Notes: a model not told the origin generated them from the sequence alone. Counted from the first letter of the stretch, positions 7,848 through 14,995 are shown. The stretch is DNA of 20,919 bases from an uncultured Collinsella sp. (GCA_902490405.1 CABUDS010000033.1:1-20919), one strand, 5' to 3'. Numbers and translations are program-made.

Positions 7848-9558
7848 AAAAGCGAAGGCGGTCAACGTTCTCGAGGGGCCGATGACCGAGTCGTGCGCCG
7901 AGTTTCCCGCGCGCCACGTGTTTATTAAGTGCCCGGAGTGCCGCCGTGTGATCGATGAGGCGCGCCTGCATGACAACCTCGAGGTCTGCCCTCGTTGCGG
8001 CAAGCACTTTCGCGTGAGCGGTCGCGCGCGCATGCGCATGACGGTTGACGAGGGCACGTTTGAGGAATGGGATGCCAATCTGGCGTCGGAGGACTTCCTC
8101 TCGTTTCCCGGTTATGCCGACAAGCTCAAGGGCGCGGTCGAGCGTTCGGGCGAGCGCGATGCCGTTGTGTGCGGCAGGGGCAAAATCTGCGGCTGCGATA
8201 CCGCGCTCTTCTTTATGGATGCCAACTTTATGATGGGCTCGATGGGTTCCGTGGTGGGCGAGAAGATCTGTCGCACATTTGAGCGTGCGACCGAGATGGG
8301 ATTGCCAGTTGTCGGCTTTACCGTTTCGGGCGGTGCGCGCATGCAAGAGGGCGTGACATCGCTTATGCAGATGGCCAAGATTTCTGCGGCGGTTAGGCGC
8401 CACAGCGAGACGGGCGGCCTGTATATCACGGTGCTCACCGACCCCACGACTGGCGGCGTGACCGCGAGCTTTGCCATGGAGGGCGACATTATCCTGGCCG
8501 AGCCCGATGCCCTGACGGCATTTGCCGGCCCGCGCGTGATCGAGCAGAACATGCACAAGCGCCTGCCCAAGGGATTCCAGCGCTCCGAGTTTTTGCTGGA
8601 GCACGGCTTTTGCGATGCCGTTGTTCCGCGTGGCGAGATTGCGCTCGCGGTAGGCGAGCTGTTGGCGCTGCACGAAGGGCACGCGCCCGGCCTGGGGGCA
8701 CCGCATGAGATCGTCCATGCGGGTCGCCGCGGCAAAAAGCTGGGACACTTGTTTAAGCGCTCGACGGCACCAAAAACCGCGCTCGAGATTGTCAAGCAGA
8801 CCCGCTCGGCAGATCGCGCCACGGCGGGTGAGATGATCTCGCTGGGCCTGGATGGATTTGTGGAGCTGCACGGCGACCGTTACTTTGGCGACGACGCCGC
8901 TGTGGTGGGTGGCATTGGCTGGAAAGACGGACGTCCCGTGACGGTTATCGCCATCGAGCGCGGCACCACGACCAAAGAGCGTATTCGCCGCAACTTTGGC
9001 ATGGCGCATCCCGAGGGCTACCGCAAGGCGCGTCGCCTTATGCGTCAGGCCGAAAAGTTTGGTCGACCGGTTCTGTGCCTGGTCGATACTTCGGGCGCGT
9101 TTTGCGGCATCGGTGCCGAGGAGCGCGGCCAGGGCGAGGCGATTGCCCAGAATCTCATGGAGATGAGCGGCCTTAAGACGCCGATTGTCTCGGTGGTGAC
9201 AGGCGAGGGCGGCTCTGGTGGCGCGCTGGCGCTATCCGTGGCCGACCGCATCCTGATGCTCTCGAGCTCGGCCTATTCGGTCGTGAGTCCCGAGGCCTGC
9301 GCGTCGATCCTGTGGAAGGATACGGAGCGTGCGGATGAGGCCGCCGAGGCGCTTAAGCTCACGGCCCCCGATCTGCTGACGCTCGGCATCATCGACGGCA
9401 TTGTCGACGATAGGGGCCTGTCGCATGAGGAGATCGCCGGTGCCGTCATGTCTTCGGCATTTGATGCCTTCGATACGCTTGGGCAGCTCGACGACGCGAC
9501 CCTCACAAACCTCCGCTATGAAAAGTACCGCACAATCGGTCGGTACCGCACGATGTGA
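7834..9558 (+). CDS. accDA: Acetyl-CoA carboxylase carboxyltransferase, fused beta and alpha subunits
   Basis: The protein transfers CO2 from carboxybiotin to acetyl-CoA to form malonyl-CoA. Its 574 residues hold two domains usually made as separate proteins. Residues 1-285 are AccD-like, with a four-cysteine zinc ribbon (Cys33, 36, 52, 55) and the SGGARMQEG and DPTTGGVTASFA motifs. Residues about 300-574 are AccA-like, with DGFVELHGDRYFGDD, GGIGW, RNFGMAHPEGYRKA, DTSGAFCG and EGGSGGALAL. There is no frame break or stop between them. Start ATG 7834 overlaps accC; ATG 7882 is an alternative. This is the last gene of the FAS II operon. Confidence 0.94.
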   Translation: MLMNRKAKAVNVLEGPMTESCAEFPARHVFIKCPECRRVIDEARLHDNLEVCPRCGKHFRVSGRARMRMTVDEGTFEEWDANLASEDFLSFPGYADKLKGAVERSGERDAVVCGRGKICGCDTALFFMDANFMMGSMGSVVGEKICRTFERATEMGLPVVGFTVSGGARMQEGVTSLMQMAKISAAVRRHSETGGLYITVLTDPTTGGVTASFAMEGDIILAEPDALTAFAGPRVIEQNMHKRLPKGFQRSEFLLEHGFCDAVVPRGEIALAVGELLALHEGHAPGLGAPHEIVHAGRRGKKLGHLFKRSTAPKTALEIVKQTRSADRATAGEMISLGLDGFVELHGDRYFGDDAAVVGGIGWKDGRPVTVIAIERGTTTKERIRRNFGMAHPEGYRKARRLMRQAEKFGRPVLCLVDTSGAFCGIGAEERGQGEAIAQNLMEMSGLKTPIVSVVTGEGGSGGALALSVADRILMLSSSAYSVVSPEACASILWKDTERADEAAEALKLTAPDLLTLGIIDGIVDDRGLSHEEIAGAVMSSAFDAFDTLGQLDDATLTNLRYEKYRTIGRYRTM

Positions 9559-9583
9559 CAAAGGGGCAGCCCGTATGTCACAT
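9553..9583. repeat. Hairpin at the accDA stop and PTS gene start
   Basis: Perfect 8-base inverted arms ATGTGACA (9553-9560) and TGTCACAT (9576-9583) enclose a small GGG/CCC stem. The accDA stop codon lies in the left arm. A related hairpin lies after the PTS gene (10817-10847). It may terminate or stabilise the FAS II transcript, though no T-run follows; the TGTGA/TCACA arms could also be a protein-binding site. Confidence 0.55.
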
Positions 9584-9598
9584 TGGGAAAGGCGTTCC

Positions 9599-10813
9599 AT
9601 GTCACAAGTTACTAACACCTCGTTCACAACGACGGTTTCATCAAACGCCATGGCCGTGGTGGACTATCTATCCAAAAGCATGATGTCGGCGCTGCCCTTT
9701 ATTGTCTGCGCGGCGTTGTTCCGCACCGTCGCCGTCATTATGGGCGAAGGCATGCTGGGCCTGTGGCCTGCCGATTCCGAAATCTATCGCCTGTTCTACA
9801 GTTGGCTCTATAACGCCGGTTACTACTTTTTGCCCATCTATCTTGGTTGGGCGGCTGCCCGCCAGCTCGGTTGCTCGGAACAACTGGGCATGATGCTGGG
9901 CGGCGTATTGATTGCGCCCGATCTGCTTAAGCTCGTCGATGCCGCATCGACGGCGGGGGCATCGATGACTTCCGTGTATGGTCTGCTTCCCGCGCCGGTC
10001 AACGATTACACGACGACTGTTATTCCGGTCCTCATCTCGGTGCCCGTGCTATGGCGAGTGGAGTGTTTCTTTAAGCGCACTATCCCTCAGGCTGTGGCGT
10101 TTTCGTTTGTTCCGTTTGCGACCATGCTTGTCATGGTTCCGGTTTCGCTGTGTATCACGGCGCCGGCGGGCAGCTATCTGGGCATGCTGTTGGGCCAGCT
10201 TATGTTTATGCTTGGCAATTCCGGTGGCATCGTGTCGCTGCTCACGCTCATGGGGCTTGCCGCGGGCTGGGAGTTCCTTAAGATTGCGGGCGTCAGCAAC
10301 GTTGTCCTATCGCTCGCCTATGCGCAGTTTATGAGCGTGGGAACGGATTCGTGCATCCTGATCGCCGCGACGATGGCAACGTTTGCCGTTTGGGGCATGC
10401 CCTTTGGCGCGTCGCTCCGCGTTGCAGATAAGGACGAGAAGGCGCTCATGCTGGGCTATTCAATCTCGGGTGTTCTTGGCGGCGTAAGCGAGCCGGCGCT
10501 GTACGGTTGCGGCTTTAAATATGGCAGGTGCCTGACGTGCATGGCCATTGGCGGCGCCGTCGGAGGCCTTGTTGCAGCCGTGGGCCACGTTACGGCCTAT
10601 ACCATTGGCATGACGAATGTCCTCATGGTCATTGGCTTTGCCACGGGCGGCATCTCGAACCTGCTGTGGTGCTGCGCTGCCGGCGGTGTGGCATTTGCGG
10701 TGTCTGCGGCGCTGAGCTACTGCTTTGGCGTGGCGCCGGCGAAGGGGCAGGCGGCAGAAGACGGAGCCGATTCACCCGAAACCTCGAAGAGCGTGGCCGA
10801 AGTAAGCGCGTAA
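9599..10813 (+). CDS. PTS system EIIC permease, glucose/beta-glucoside superfamily
   Basis: This is a membrane sugar permease of the phosphotransferase system. The 404 residues form about 10 hydrophobic segments, starting DYLSKSMMSALPFIVCAALFR, with the GVSEPALYG motif typical of the glucose/beta-glucoside (GITEPAIYG-type) EIIC fold. No EIIB cysteine domain or EIIA histidine domain is attached or encoded nearby, so it must borrow them or have lost phosphotransfer. The start is uncertain: ATG 9599 has GGGAAAGG upstream, while ATG 9575 (8 residues longer) lies within the right arm of the hairpin at 9553-9583. Substrate cannot be read from the sequence. Confidence 0.85.
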   Translation: MSQVTNTSFTTTVSSNAMAVVDYLSKSMMSALPFIVCAALFRTVAVIMGEGMLGLWPADSEIYRLFYSWLYNAGYYFLPIYLGWAAARQLGCSEQLGMMLGGVLIAPDLLKLVDAASTAGASMTSVYGLLPAPVNDYTTTVIPVLISVPVLWRVECFFKRTIPQAVAFSFVPFATMLVMVPVSLCITAPAGSYLGMLLGQLMFMLGNSGGIVSLLTLMGLAAGWEFLKIAGVSNVVLSLAYAQFMSVGTDSCILIAATMATFAVWGMPFGASLRVADKDEKALMLGYSISGVLGGVSEPALYGCGFKYGRCLTCMAIGGAVGGLVAAVGHVTAYTIGMTNVLMVIGFATGGISNLLWCCAAGGVAFAVSAALSYCFGVAPAKGQAAEDGADSPETSKSVAEVSA

Positions 10814-10816
10814 ACC

Positions 10817-10847
10817 TGTGCGACACAAGGACGATTCCTTTGCCACA
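10817..10847. repeat. Hairpin after the PTS gene, related to the one before it
   Basis: TGTG (10817-10820) and CACA (10844-10847) flank an AAGGA/TCCTT stem. The order TGTG..ACA.AAGG...CC..TG.CACATT is shared with the hairpin at 9553-9583, so the EIIC gene is bracketed by two copies of the same kind of element. Confidence 0.5.
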
Positions 10848-10852
10848 TTCCA

Positions 10853-10884
10853 AGGCTGTGGTCCGTGCGGGCTGCGGCCTTTTT
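10853..10884 (+). terminator. Rho-independent terminator after the PTS gene
   Basis: A 9-pair stem (AGGCTGTGG with CTGCGGCCT, with G-T wobbles) is followed by TTTTT. It lies 40 bp after the EIIC stop and separates it from the cation transporter. Confidence 0.7.
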
Positions 10885-10963
10885 GTATCTGTGGGGCAAA
10901 GTGGCTACACTACAATCCGTTTGAGCAATAGATATATAGGTAGTACCGTGGGGGCAGGTAAAG

Positions 10964-12118
10964 ATGGTCGAGTGGATTGTTAAACGAGCACAGGGTGACC
11001 GTGCGCGCGTGGGCACGTTGACGGGCGTGGTGTGCATTATCGCCAATGTGGCACTTTGCGCTGCAAAGGGTGCAATTGGCGTGCTGTCGGGATCGGTTTC
11101 GATCGTGGCGGACGCCATGAACAACCTGTCCGATGCCAGCTCGAATATCGTGAGCGTGCTGGGCTTTAGGCTGGCGAGCAAGCCGGCCGACCCCGAGCAT
11201 CCTTACGGACATGGCCGCTACGAGTATCTCTCGGGTCTGGTTGTGGCGGCGCTCGTGCTGCTTATTGGCATCGAACTGGTGAAGTCCTCGGTGGAGCGTA
11301 TCGTCAACCCGGAGCCTGTCGAGTTCTCGCTTGCCCTGGTGGCAGTTCTAGCGCTTTCGATGGTTGTAAAGCTGTGGATGGCGGTCCTCAACCAAAAGCT
11401 CGGCGATCGCATTGAGTCCGAGACGCTGCATGCGACCGCGCAGGATTCCAAGAACGATGTTCTTGCTACGGGCGCCGTGTTAGCGTGCGCAATTGTTTCG
11501 CAGGTGACGCACATCAATCTTGACGCATGGGTCGGCCTTGCCGTTGGCGCCTATATTGGCTGGAGTGGTTTTGAGCTTATCCAAGATACGGTGAGCCCGC
11601 TTTTGGGCCAGGCGCCCGATCCCAGGCTGGTCAAGCACATTCGAGACAAGATCATGAGCTATCCCGGCGTTTTGGGCGTCCACGACCTTATGGTTCACGA
11701 TTATGGTCCGGGCAGGAAGTTTGCAAGTGCGCACGCCGAGATGGCGGCCGAGACCAGCCCGCTGGAAAGTCACGACACGCTCGATAACATCGAGCAGTCG
11801 TTTAGGGTCGAAGACGGCATGATCGTCACGCTTCACTACGATCCCATCGTGACCGATGACCCCAAGGTGGCGAGCATGCGCTTGCGCATTAACGCCATGG
11901 CACAGGAGATCGATAGCCGCCTCTCGATTCATGACTTACGCTGTGTGCCGGGCCCTACGCACACCAACGTGATCTTTGACTGCGTGCGACCCTCGGATCT
12001 GCAGATGAGTGCCGAAGACTTAAAGTACGCGCTGACACAACGGGTCGAATCGGAATATCCCAAGTCGGTCGCCAAAATCACGATCGACGAAGACTACGTA
12101 GGGCATACCCACGAGTAG
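10964..12118 (+). CDS. Cation diffusion facilitator (CDF) family transporter
   Basis: CDF proteins export divalent metals such as Zn, Fe or Mn in exchange for protons. The 384-residue protein has the conserved first half with about six membrane helices: SGSVSIVADAMNNLSDASSN holds the metal-binding Asp residues of helix II, HPYGHGRYEYLSGL follows helix II, and ETLHATAQDSKNDVLAT is the His/Asp motif of helix V. From about residue 215 there is a cytoplasmic metal-dimerisation-type domain with several His residues. The DAMNN signature hints at the Mn-type subgroup, but metal specificity is not secure. A short gap (39 bp) suggests co-transcription with the next gene. Confidence 0.88.
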   Translation: MVEWIVKRAQGDRARVGTLTGVVCIIANVALCAAKGAIGVLSGSVSIVADAMNNLSDASSNIVSVLGFRLASKPADPEHPYGHGRYEYLSGLVVAALVLLIGIELVKSSVERIVNPEPVEFSLALVAVLALSMVVKLWMAVLNQKLGDRIESETLHATAQDSKNDVLATGAVLACAIVSQVTHINLDAWVGLAVGAYIGWSGFELIQDTVSPLLGQAPDPRLVKHIRDKIMSYPGVLGVHDLMVHDYGPGRKFASAHAEMAAETSPLESHDTLDNIEQSFRVEDGMIVTLHYDPIVTDDPKVASMRLRINAMAQEIDSRLSIHDLRCVPGPTHTNVIFDCVRPSDLQMSAEDLKYALTQRVESEYPKSVAKITIDEDYVGHTHE

Positions 12119-12157
12119 GGCCGAGCCGATAAAGCAAATGATGCAGAAGGGGAGAGC

Positions 12158-12784
12158 ATGAAGAAGCTATATCTACTCCGCCACGGCCAGACAGAATTCA
12201 ACGTCAAAAAGCTGGTCCAGGGCCGCTGCGATTCACCGCTGACCGACCTGGGCCGCAAACAAGCGGGAATGGCAGCCGCATGGCTCAAAGCCCACGACGT
12301 TGCCCCCGACAAAGTAGTCTCTTCGCCCTTAGGCCGAGCCATGGACACAGCTCAGCTCGTCGCAACCGAACTCCTTGGCCCGGACGCAGCAGTCGAGCCC
12401 TGCGAAGGCATCATCGAGCGCAGCTACGGCTCCTTCGAAGAGGGTCCCCACGATGCCCTGCCCACCGACGTCTGGGACCCCGGCGAGGACTTGGTCCCCT
12501 TTGGAGGAGAAGGAAGTCATGCCCTGCAGGAGCGCATGGTAGCCACCCTCACCAATCTCATGGGCGCCGAGGGCATCGAAACCCTCCTAGCAGTAAGCCA
12601 CGGCAGTGCCAGCCGCCAATTCATCAAGGCTGCAGCTCCAGACGGCTTCGAGCTCCCAACAAAACTCCCCAACTGCGCCATTATGATTTTCGATTTTGAT
12701 GAGGCGGAGCCACAAGTAGAGGGCGAGCCAATGCAATGCAAGTTCACCCTCCAGCAAATAGTGGACCCCCAACAAAGTCATTAG
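12158..12784 (+). CDS. Histidine phosphatase family protein (phosphoglycerate mutase-like)
   Basis: This is a 208-residue member of the RHG superfamily. His9 in LLRHGQTEFN is the predicted phosphorylated residue, the acid comes from the GIIERSYGSFE segment, and His148 in AVSHGSAS completes the pocket. The family includes mutases and many phosphatases for small phosphorylated metabolites; the lack of full-length dPGM features makes a phosphatase more likely than a glycolytic mutase. The start follows AAGGGGAG. Its codon use (more AAA, GCA, CCA and CTA) looks unlike the ribosomal and FAS genes on either side. Confidence 0.85.
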   Translation: MKKLYLLRHGQTEFNVKKLVQGRCDSPLTDLGRKQAGMAAAWLKAHDVAPDKVVSSPLGRAMDTAQLVATELLGPDAAVEPCEGIIERSYGSFEEGPHDALPTDVWDPGEDLVPFGGEGSHALQERMVATLTNLMGAEGIETLLAVSHGSASRQFIKAAAPDGFELPTKLPNCAIMIFDFDEAEPQVEGEPMQCKFTLQQIVDPQQSH

Positions 12785-12822
12785 CCTGAGCGAGCAGAGT
12801 CAAGCAGACATCAACGTGTCGT

Positions 12823-12973
12823 CTCCCGAGCACGGCGGAGGGCCGGAGAAATATATTAAGGTCATCGCGAGTTCCGCACGCAAAGGAGAGCACTTAATGT
12901 GCTCTCCGTCTTGCGCAGGACTGTAGAGCAGGGACCTTAATATATTTCTCCGGCCCTCCGCCGTGCTCGGGAG
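12823..12973. repeat. 151-bp element with perfect 41-bp inverted arms and a nested hairpin
   Basis: The left arm (12823-12863) and right arm (12933-12973) are exact reverse complements over 41 bases, running from CTCCCGAGCACGG to ATATATTAAGGTC on the left. Between them lies a second perfect hairpin, GGAGAGCAC-TTAAT-GTGCTCTCC (12885-12907). It contains no coding sequence and no clear flanking target duplication. It may terminate transcription from the preceding gene, be a small mobile (MITE-like) element or encode a structured RNA. Confidence 0.85.
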
Positions 12974-13024
12974 CCATCCACGCACTTTACCTGCGTAAAC
13001 AATGTGAGTGAAATATGAATCTCG

Positions 13025-13050
13025 ATGGATACGCCCGCAGCCGTGTATAC
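13025..13050 (+). promoter_or_regulatory. Promoter-like element for rplC, copy 1 of a shared 26-bp motif
   Basis: The stretch runs from ATGGATACGCCCG to CCGTGTATAC and matches 14890-14915 upstream of rplB in 23 of 26 positions. TATACT (13046-13051) is a good -10 box. No standard TTGACA lies 17 bp upstream, so the conserved sequence between may itself be a regulator site or a variant promoter. Confidence 0.6.
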
Positions 13051-13075
13051 TAAACAGCTGTGTGAAACCAGGGGA

Positions 13076-13227
13076 GTATTCTGGCTGGACAAAATGCCTG
13101 CTTAATAGGGTTGTCAGGTAGTCCGGGCGCAATACAAGACTGGGGAGCACGTCGTGTAAGTAGTGGTCCTCTAGGGGCGTACGCTCGGTGGTGTACGCAT
13201 TGTCCCAAGACCACGCGAGAGTTGGGA
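13076..13227 (+). ncRNA. Structured mRNA leader of rplC
   Basis: The 5' domain has nested helices GTATT/AATAC (13076-13080 with 13131-13135), GGAC/GTCC (13087-13090 with 13121-13124) and CCTG/CAGG (13097-13100 with 13115-13118). The 3' domain has GTGGTC/GACCAC (13163-13168 with 13209-13214) enclosing GCGTAC/GTACGC. Inside it, TCCCAA (13203-13208) is complementary to TTGGGA (13222-13227), which holds the likely ribosome-binding site. This is a plausible autoregulatory leader for ribosomal protein control. Confidence 0.5.
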
Positions 13228-13234
13228 TCATATC

Positions 13235-13855
13235 TTGATCAGCATGATTCTCGGCCGCAAGATTGGCATGACCCAGGTTTGGGACGAGGACGACAACGTC
13301 GTTCCCGTCACGGTCATCCAGGCTGGCCCCTGCGCTGTCTCGCAGGTTAAAACTCAGGCAACCGACGGCTATGACGCCGTCCAGATCGGTTTCGGCGACA
13401 TCAAGGCCAAGAACGTGAACAAGCCCATGGCTGGTCACTTCGCCAAGGCTGGCGTCGAGCCTGTCCGTTTCCTTCGTGAGGTCCGCGTCGAGAACGGCGA
13501 GGAGCACAAGGTCGGCGAGGTCGTCACCGTCGCTGATTTCGCTGATGTCGAGAAGGTCGACGTCATCGGTACCTCCAAGGGTAAGGGCTTCCAGGGTCGC
13601 ATCAAGCGCTGGGGTCAGCGCCGCGGTCCTATGACGCATGGTTCTCACTTCCAGCGTCACCCCGGTTCTATCGGTCAGTGCGCCTATCCTGCGCGCGTCC
13701 TCAAGGGCGTCAAGATGGCCGGTCACATGGGTAACGAGCGCGTTACCGTCAAGAACCTTTCCGTTGTCCGCATCGATGCCGAGCAGAACCTCATCTTGGT
13801 CAAGGGCGCTGTCCCGGGTGCCAAGAATGGTCTCGTCGCCATCCGTATGGCCTAA
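13235..13855 (+). CDS. rplC: 50S ribosomal protein L3
   Basis: L3 is an early-assembling 23S rRNA-binding protein near the peptidyl transferase centre. The 206 residues include ILGRKIGMTQVWDED at the N-terminus and the central loop region with GKGFQGRIKRWGQRRGPMTHGSHFQRHPGSIG-like sequence typical of L3. I prefer the TTG at 13235 (MISMILGRKIGMT) because it sits 7 bases after GGGA and matches the usual distance to the GMT motif; ATG 13244 is the alternative. It is the first gene of this cluster; rpsJ, normally in front of it, is not present. Confidence 0.95.
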   Translation: MISMILGRKIGMTQVWDEDDNVVPVTVIQAGPCAVSQVKTQATDGYDAVQIGFGDIKAKNVNKPMAGHFAKAGVEPVRFLREVRVENGEEHKVGEVVTVADFADVEKVDVIGTSKGKGFQGRIKRWGQRRGPMTHGSHFQRHPGSIGQCAYPARVLKGVKMAGHMGNERVTVKNLSVVRIDAEQNLILVKGAVPGAKNGLVAIRMA

Positions 13856-13901
13856 GGGCCCAGCCCATTTAGCCCAGCGTCATACCAAGGAGAACACTTA
13901 A

Positions 13902-14528
13902 ATGGCAAAGTTTGAAGTAAAGAACAGCGAGGGCAAGAAGGTCGCCGAGGCCGAGCTCGCCGCTGAGGTGTACGGCATCGAGCCGAACATCCACGTTATG
14001 CACCACATCGTCAAGTGCCAGATGGCCTCTTGGCGTCAGGGCACCCAGTCTGCTAAGGGTCGCTCTGAGGTTTCCGGTGGCGGCAAGAAGCCTTGGCGTC
14101 AGAAGGGCACCGGCCGTGCCCGCCAGGGTTCCATCCGTGCTGCCCAGTGGCGTCACGGTGGCGTTGTCTTCGCCCCCAAGCCCCGTTCCTACGCTAAGCG
14201 TATGAACAACAAGGAGGTCAAGCTGGCTATGCGCTCCGCGCTGTCCGCCAAGCTGGCCGATGGCGAGCTCGTGCTCGTCGACGACTACGGCTTCGAGAAG
14301 CCTTCCACCAAGGCTGCCGTCGCCATGCTCAAGGCCCTCGGCCTTGAGGGCAAGCGTCTGACCATCATCGTTCGCGATGAGGACGTCAACGCCTACCTGT
14401 CATTCCGCAACATTCCCAAGACGTTCATCATCACTGCCGACGAGGCCAACACCTACGATCTCGTCAACAACAACGCTGTGCTGATGCCCGCCGACATCGC
14501 CGCTCACTTCGGGGAGGTGCTTGCATAA
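13902..14528 (+). CDS. rplD: 50S ribosomal protein L4
   Basis: L4 binds 23S rRNA and lines the exit tunnel; in Escherichia coli it also represses the S10 operon. The 208 residues include the tunnel-loop region SGGGKKPWRQKGTGRARQGS followed by RHGGVVFAPKPRSY and the C-terminal globular part. The start follows AAGGAGAA. It is a candidate effector for the leader upstream of rplC (inference from the E. coli precedent). Confidence 0.96.
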   Translation: MAKFEVKNSEGKKVAEAELAAEVYGIEPNIHVMHHIVKCQMASWRQGTQSAKGRSEVSGGGKKPWRQKGTGRARQGSIRAAQWRHGGVVFAPKPRSYAKRMNNKEVKLAMRSALSAKLADGELVLVDDYGFEKPSTKAAVAMLKALGLEGKRLTIIVRDEDVNAYLSFRNIPKTFIITADEANTYDLVNNNAVLMPADIAAHFGEVLA

Positions 14529-14816
14529 ATGACCGCCCACGAGATCATCATCCGTCCGATCGTGTCCGAGCGTTCCTTCTCCGGCATGGAGCAGAACAAG
14601 TACACGTTCGAGGTCGCCAAGGATGCTAACAAGTATCAGATCAAGGACGCTGTCGAGGAGATCTTCGGCGTCAAGGTCGTTCGCGTGAACACCCTGACGG
14701 TCAAGCCCAAGACCAAGCGCGTGCGCTATGTCGCCGGCAAGACCCGTTCTTGGAAGAAGGCCATCGTCACGCTGGCCGAGGGCGACACCATCGAGGTCTT
14801 TGGCAACCAGGCCTAA
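14529..14816 (+). CDS. rplW: 50S ribosomal protein L23
   Basis: L23 sits at the tunnel exit and is a docking site for trigger factor and SRP. Its 95 residues begin TAHEIIIRPIVSERSF and contain NKYTFEVAKDANKYQIKDAVEEIFGVKV, typical of the family. The ATG directly abuts the rplD stop, with GGGGAGG inside the rplD end as ribosome-binding site. Confidence 0.95.
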   Translation: MTAHEIIIRPIVSERSFSGMEQNKYTFEVAKDANKYQIKDAVEEIFGVKVVRVNTLTVKPKTKRVRYVAGKTRSWKKAIVTLAEGDTIEVFGNQA

Positions 14817-14833
14817 GACTCGCTGCTGTTGAG

Positions 14834-14871
14834 TGAGCTCATGCCTCCCAAATAGGGGAGGCGAGAGCTCA
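14834..14871 (+). terminator. Strong hairpin between rplW and rplB, possible internal terminator
   Basis: TGAGCTC/GAGCTCA (14834-14840 with 14865-14871) closes over GCCTCCC/GGGAGGC (14843-14849 with 14856-14862). Only a short TTTT follows (14875-14878), so termination may be partial. It is placed just ahead of the second copy of the promoter-like motif. Confidence 0.5.
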
Positions 14872-14889
14872 AGGTTTTGGGCGTATAAA

Positions 14890-14915
14890 ATGGACACGCC
14901 CGGAACCGTGTATAC
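14890..14915 (+). promoter_or_regulatory. Promoter-like element for rplB, copy 2 of the shared 26-bp motif
   Basis: It differs from the rplC copy (13025-13050) at only three positions. TATACG (14911-14916) is in the -10 position. The location, after a terminator-like hairpin and ahead of a 5' leader, supports an internal promoter that restarts transcription for rplB and the downstream genes. Confidence 0.6.
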
Positions 14916-14924
14916 GTCCGGTGT

Positions 14925-14992
14925 CATCGCACCCGAGGCAGAACCTCGAATCCCTGTCTGCGATGGCTAACGGATTCCTATTGAAAGGGATT
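14925..14992 (+). ncRNA. Structured mRNA leader of rplB with an anti-ribosome-binding-site segment
   Basis: CATCGC/GCGATG (14925-14930 with 14960-14965) encloses CGAGG/CCTCG (14934-14938 with 14944-14948) and the segment AATCCCT (14949-14955). AATCCCT is exactly complementary to AGGGATT (14986-14992), which overlaps the rplB ribosome-binding site. The outer helix and this pairing cross, giving a pseudoknot or an on/off switch, the same layout as the rplC leader. Confidence 0.5.
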
Positions 14993-14995
14993 GTA

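Noticed and set aside
7666..9009. Long minus-strand open frame of 447 codons opposite accC/accDA
   Set aside because: It is a GC-rich antisense shadow of a clearly coding gene, with no family motifs and no ribosome-binding site.
12974..13234. A hidden or short rpsJ before rplC
   Set aside because: No frame in this interval encodes S10-like sequence; the interval is instead explained by a promoter and paired leader helices.
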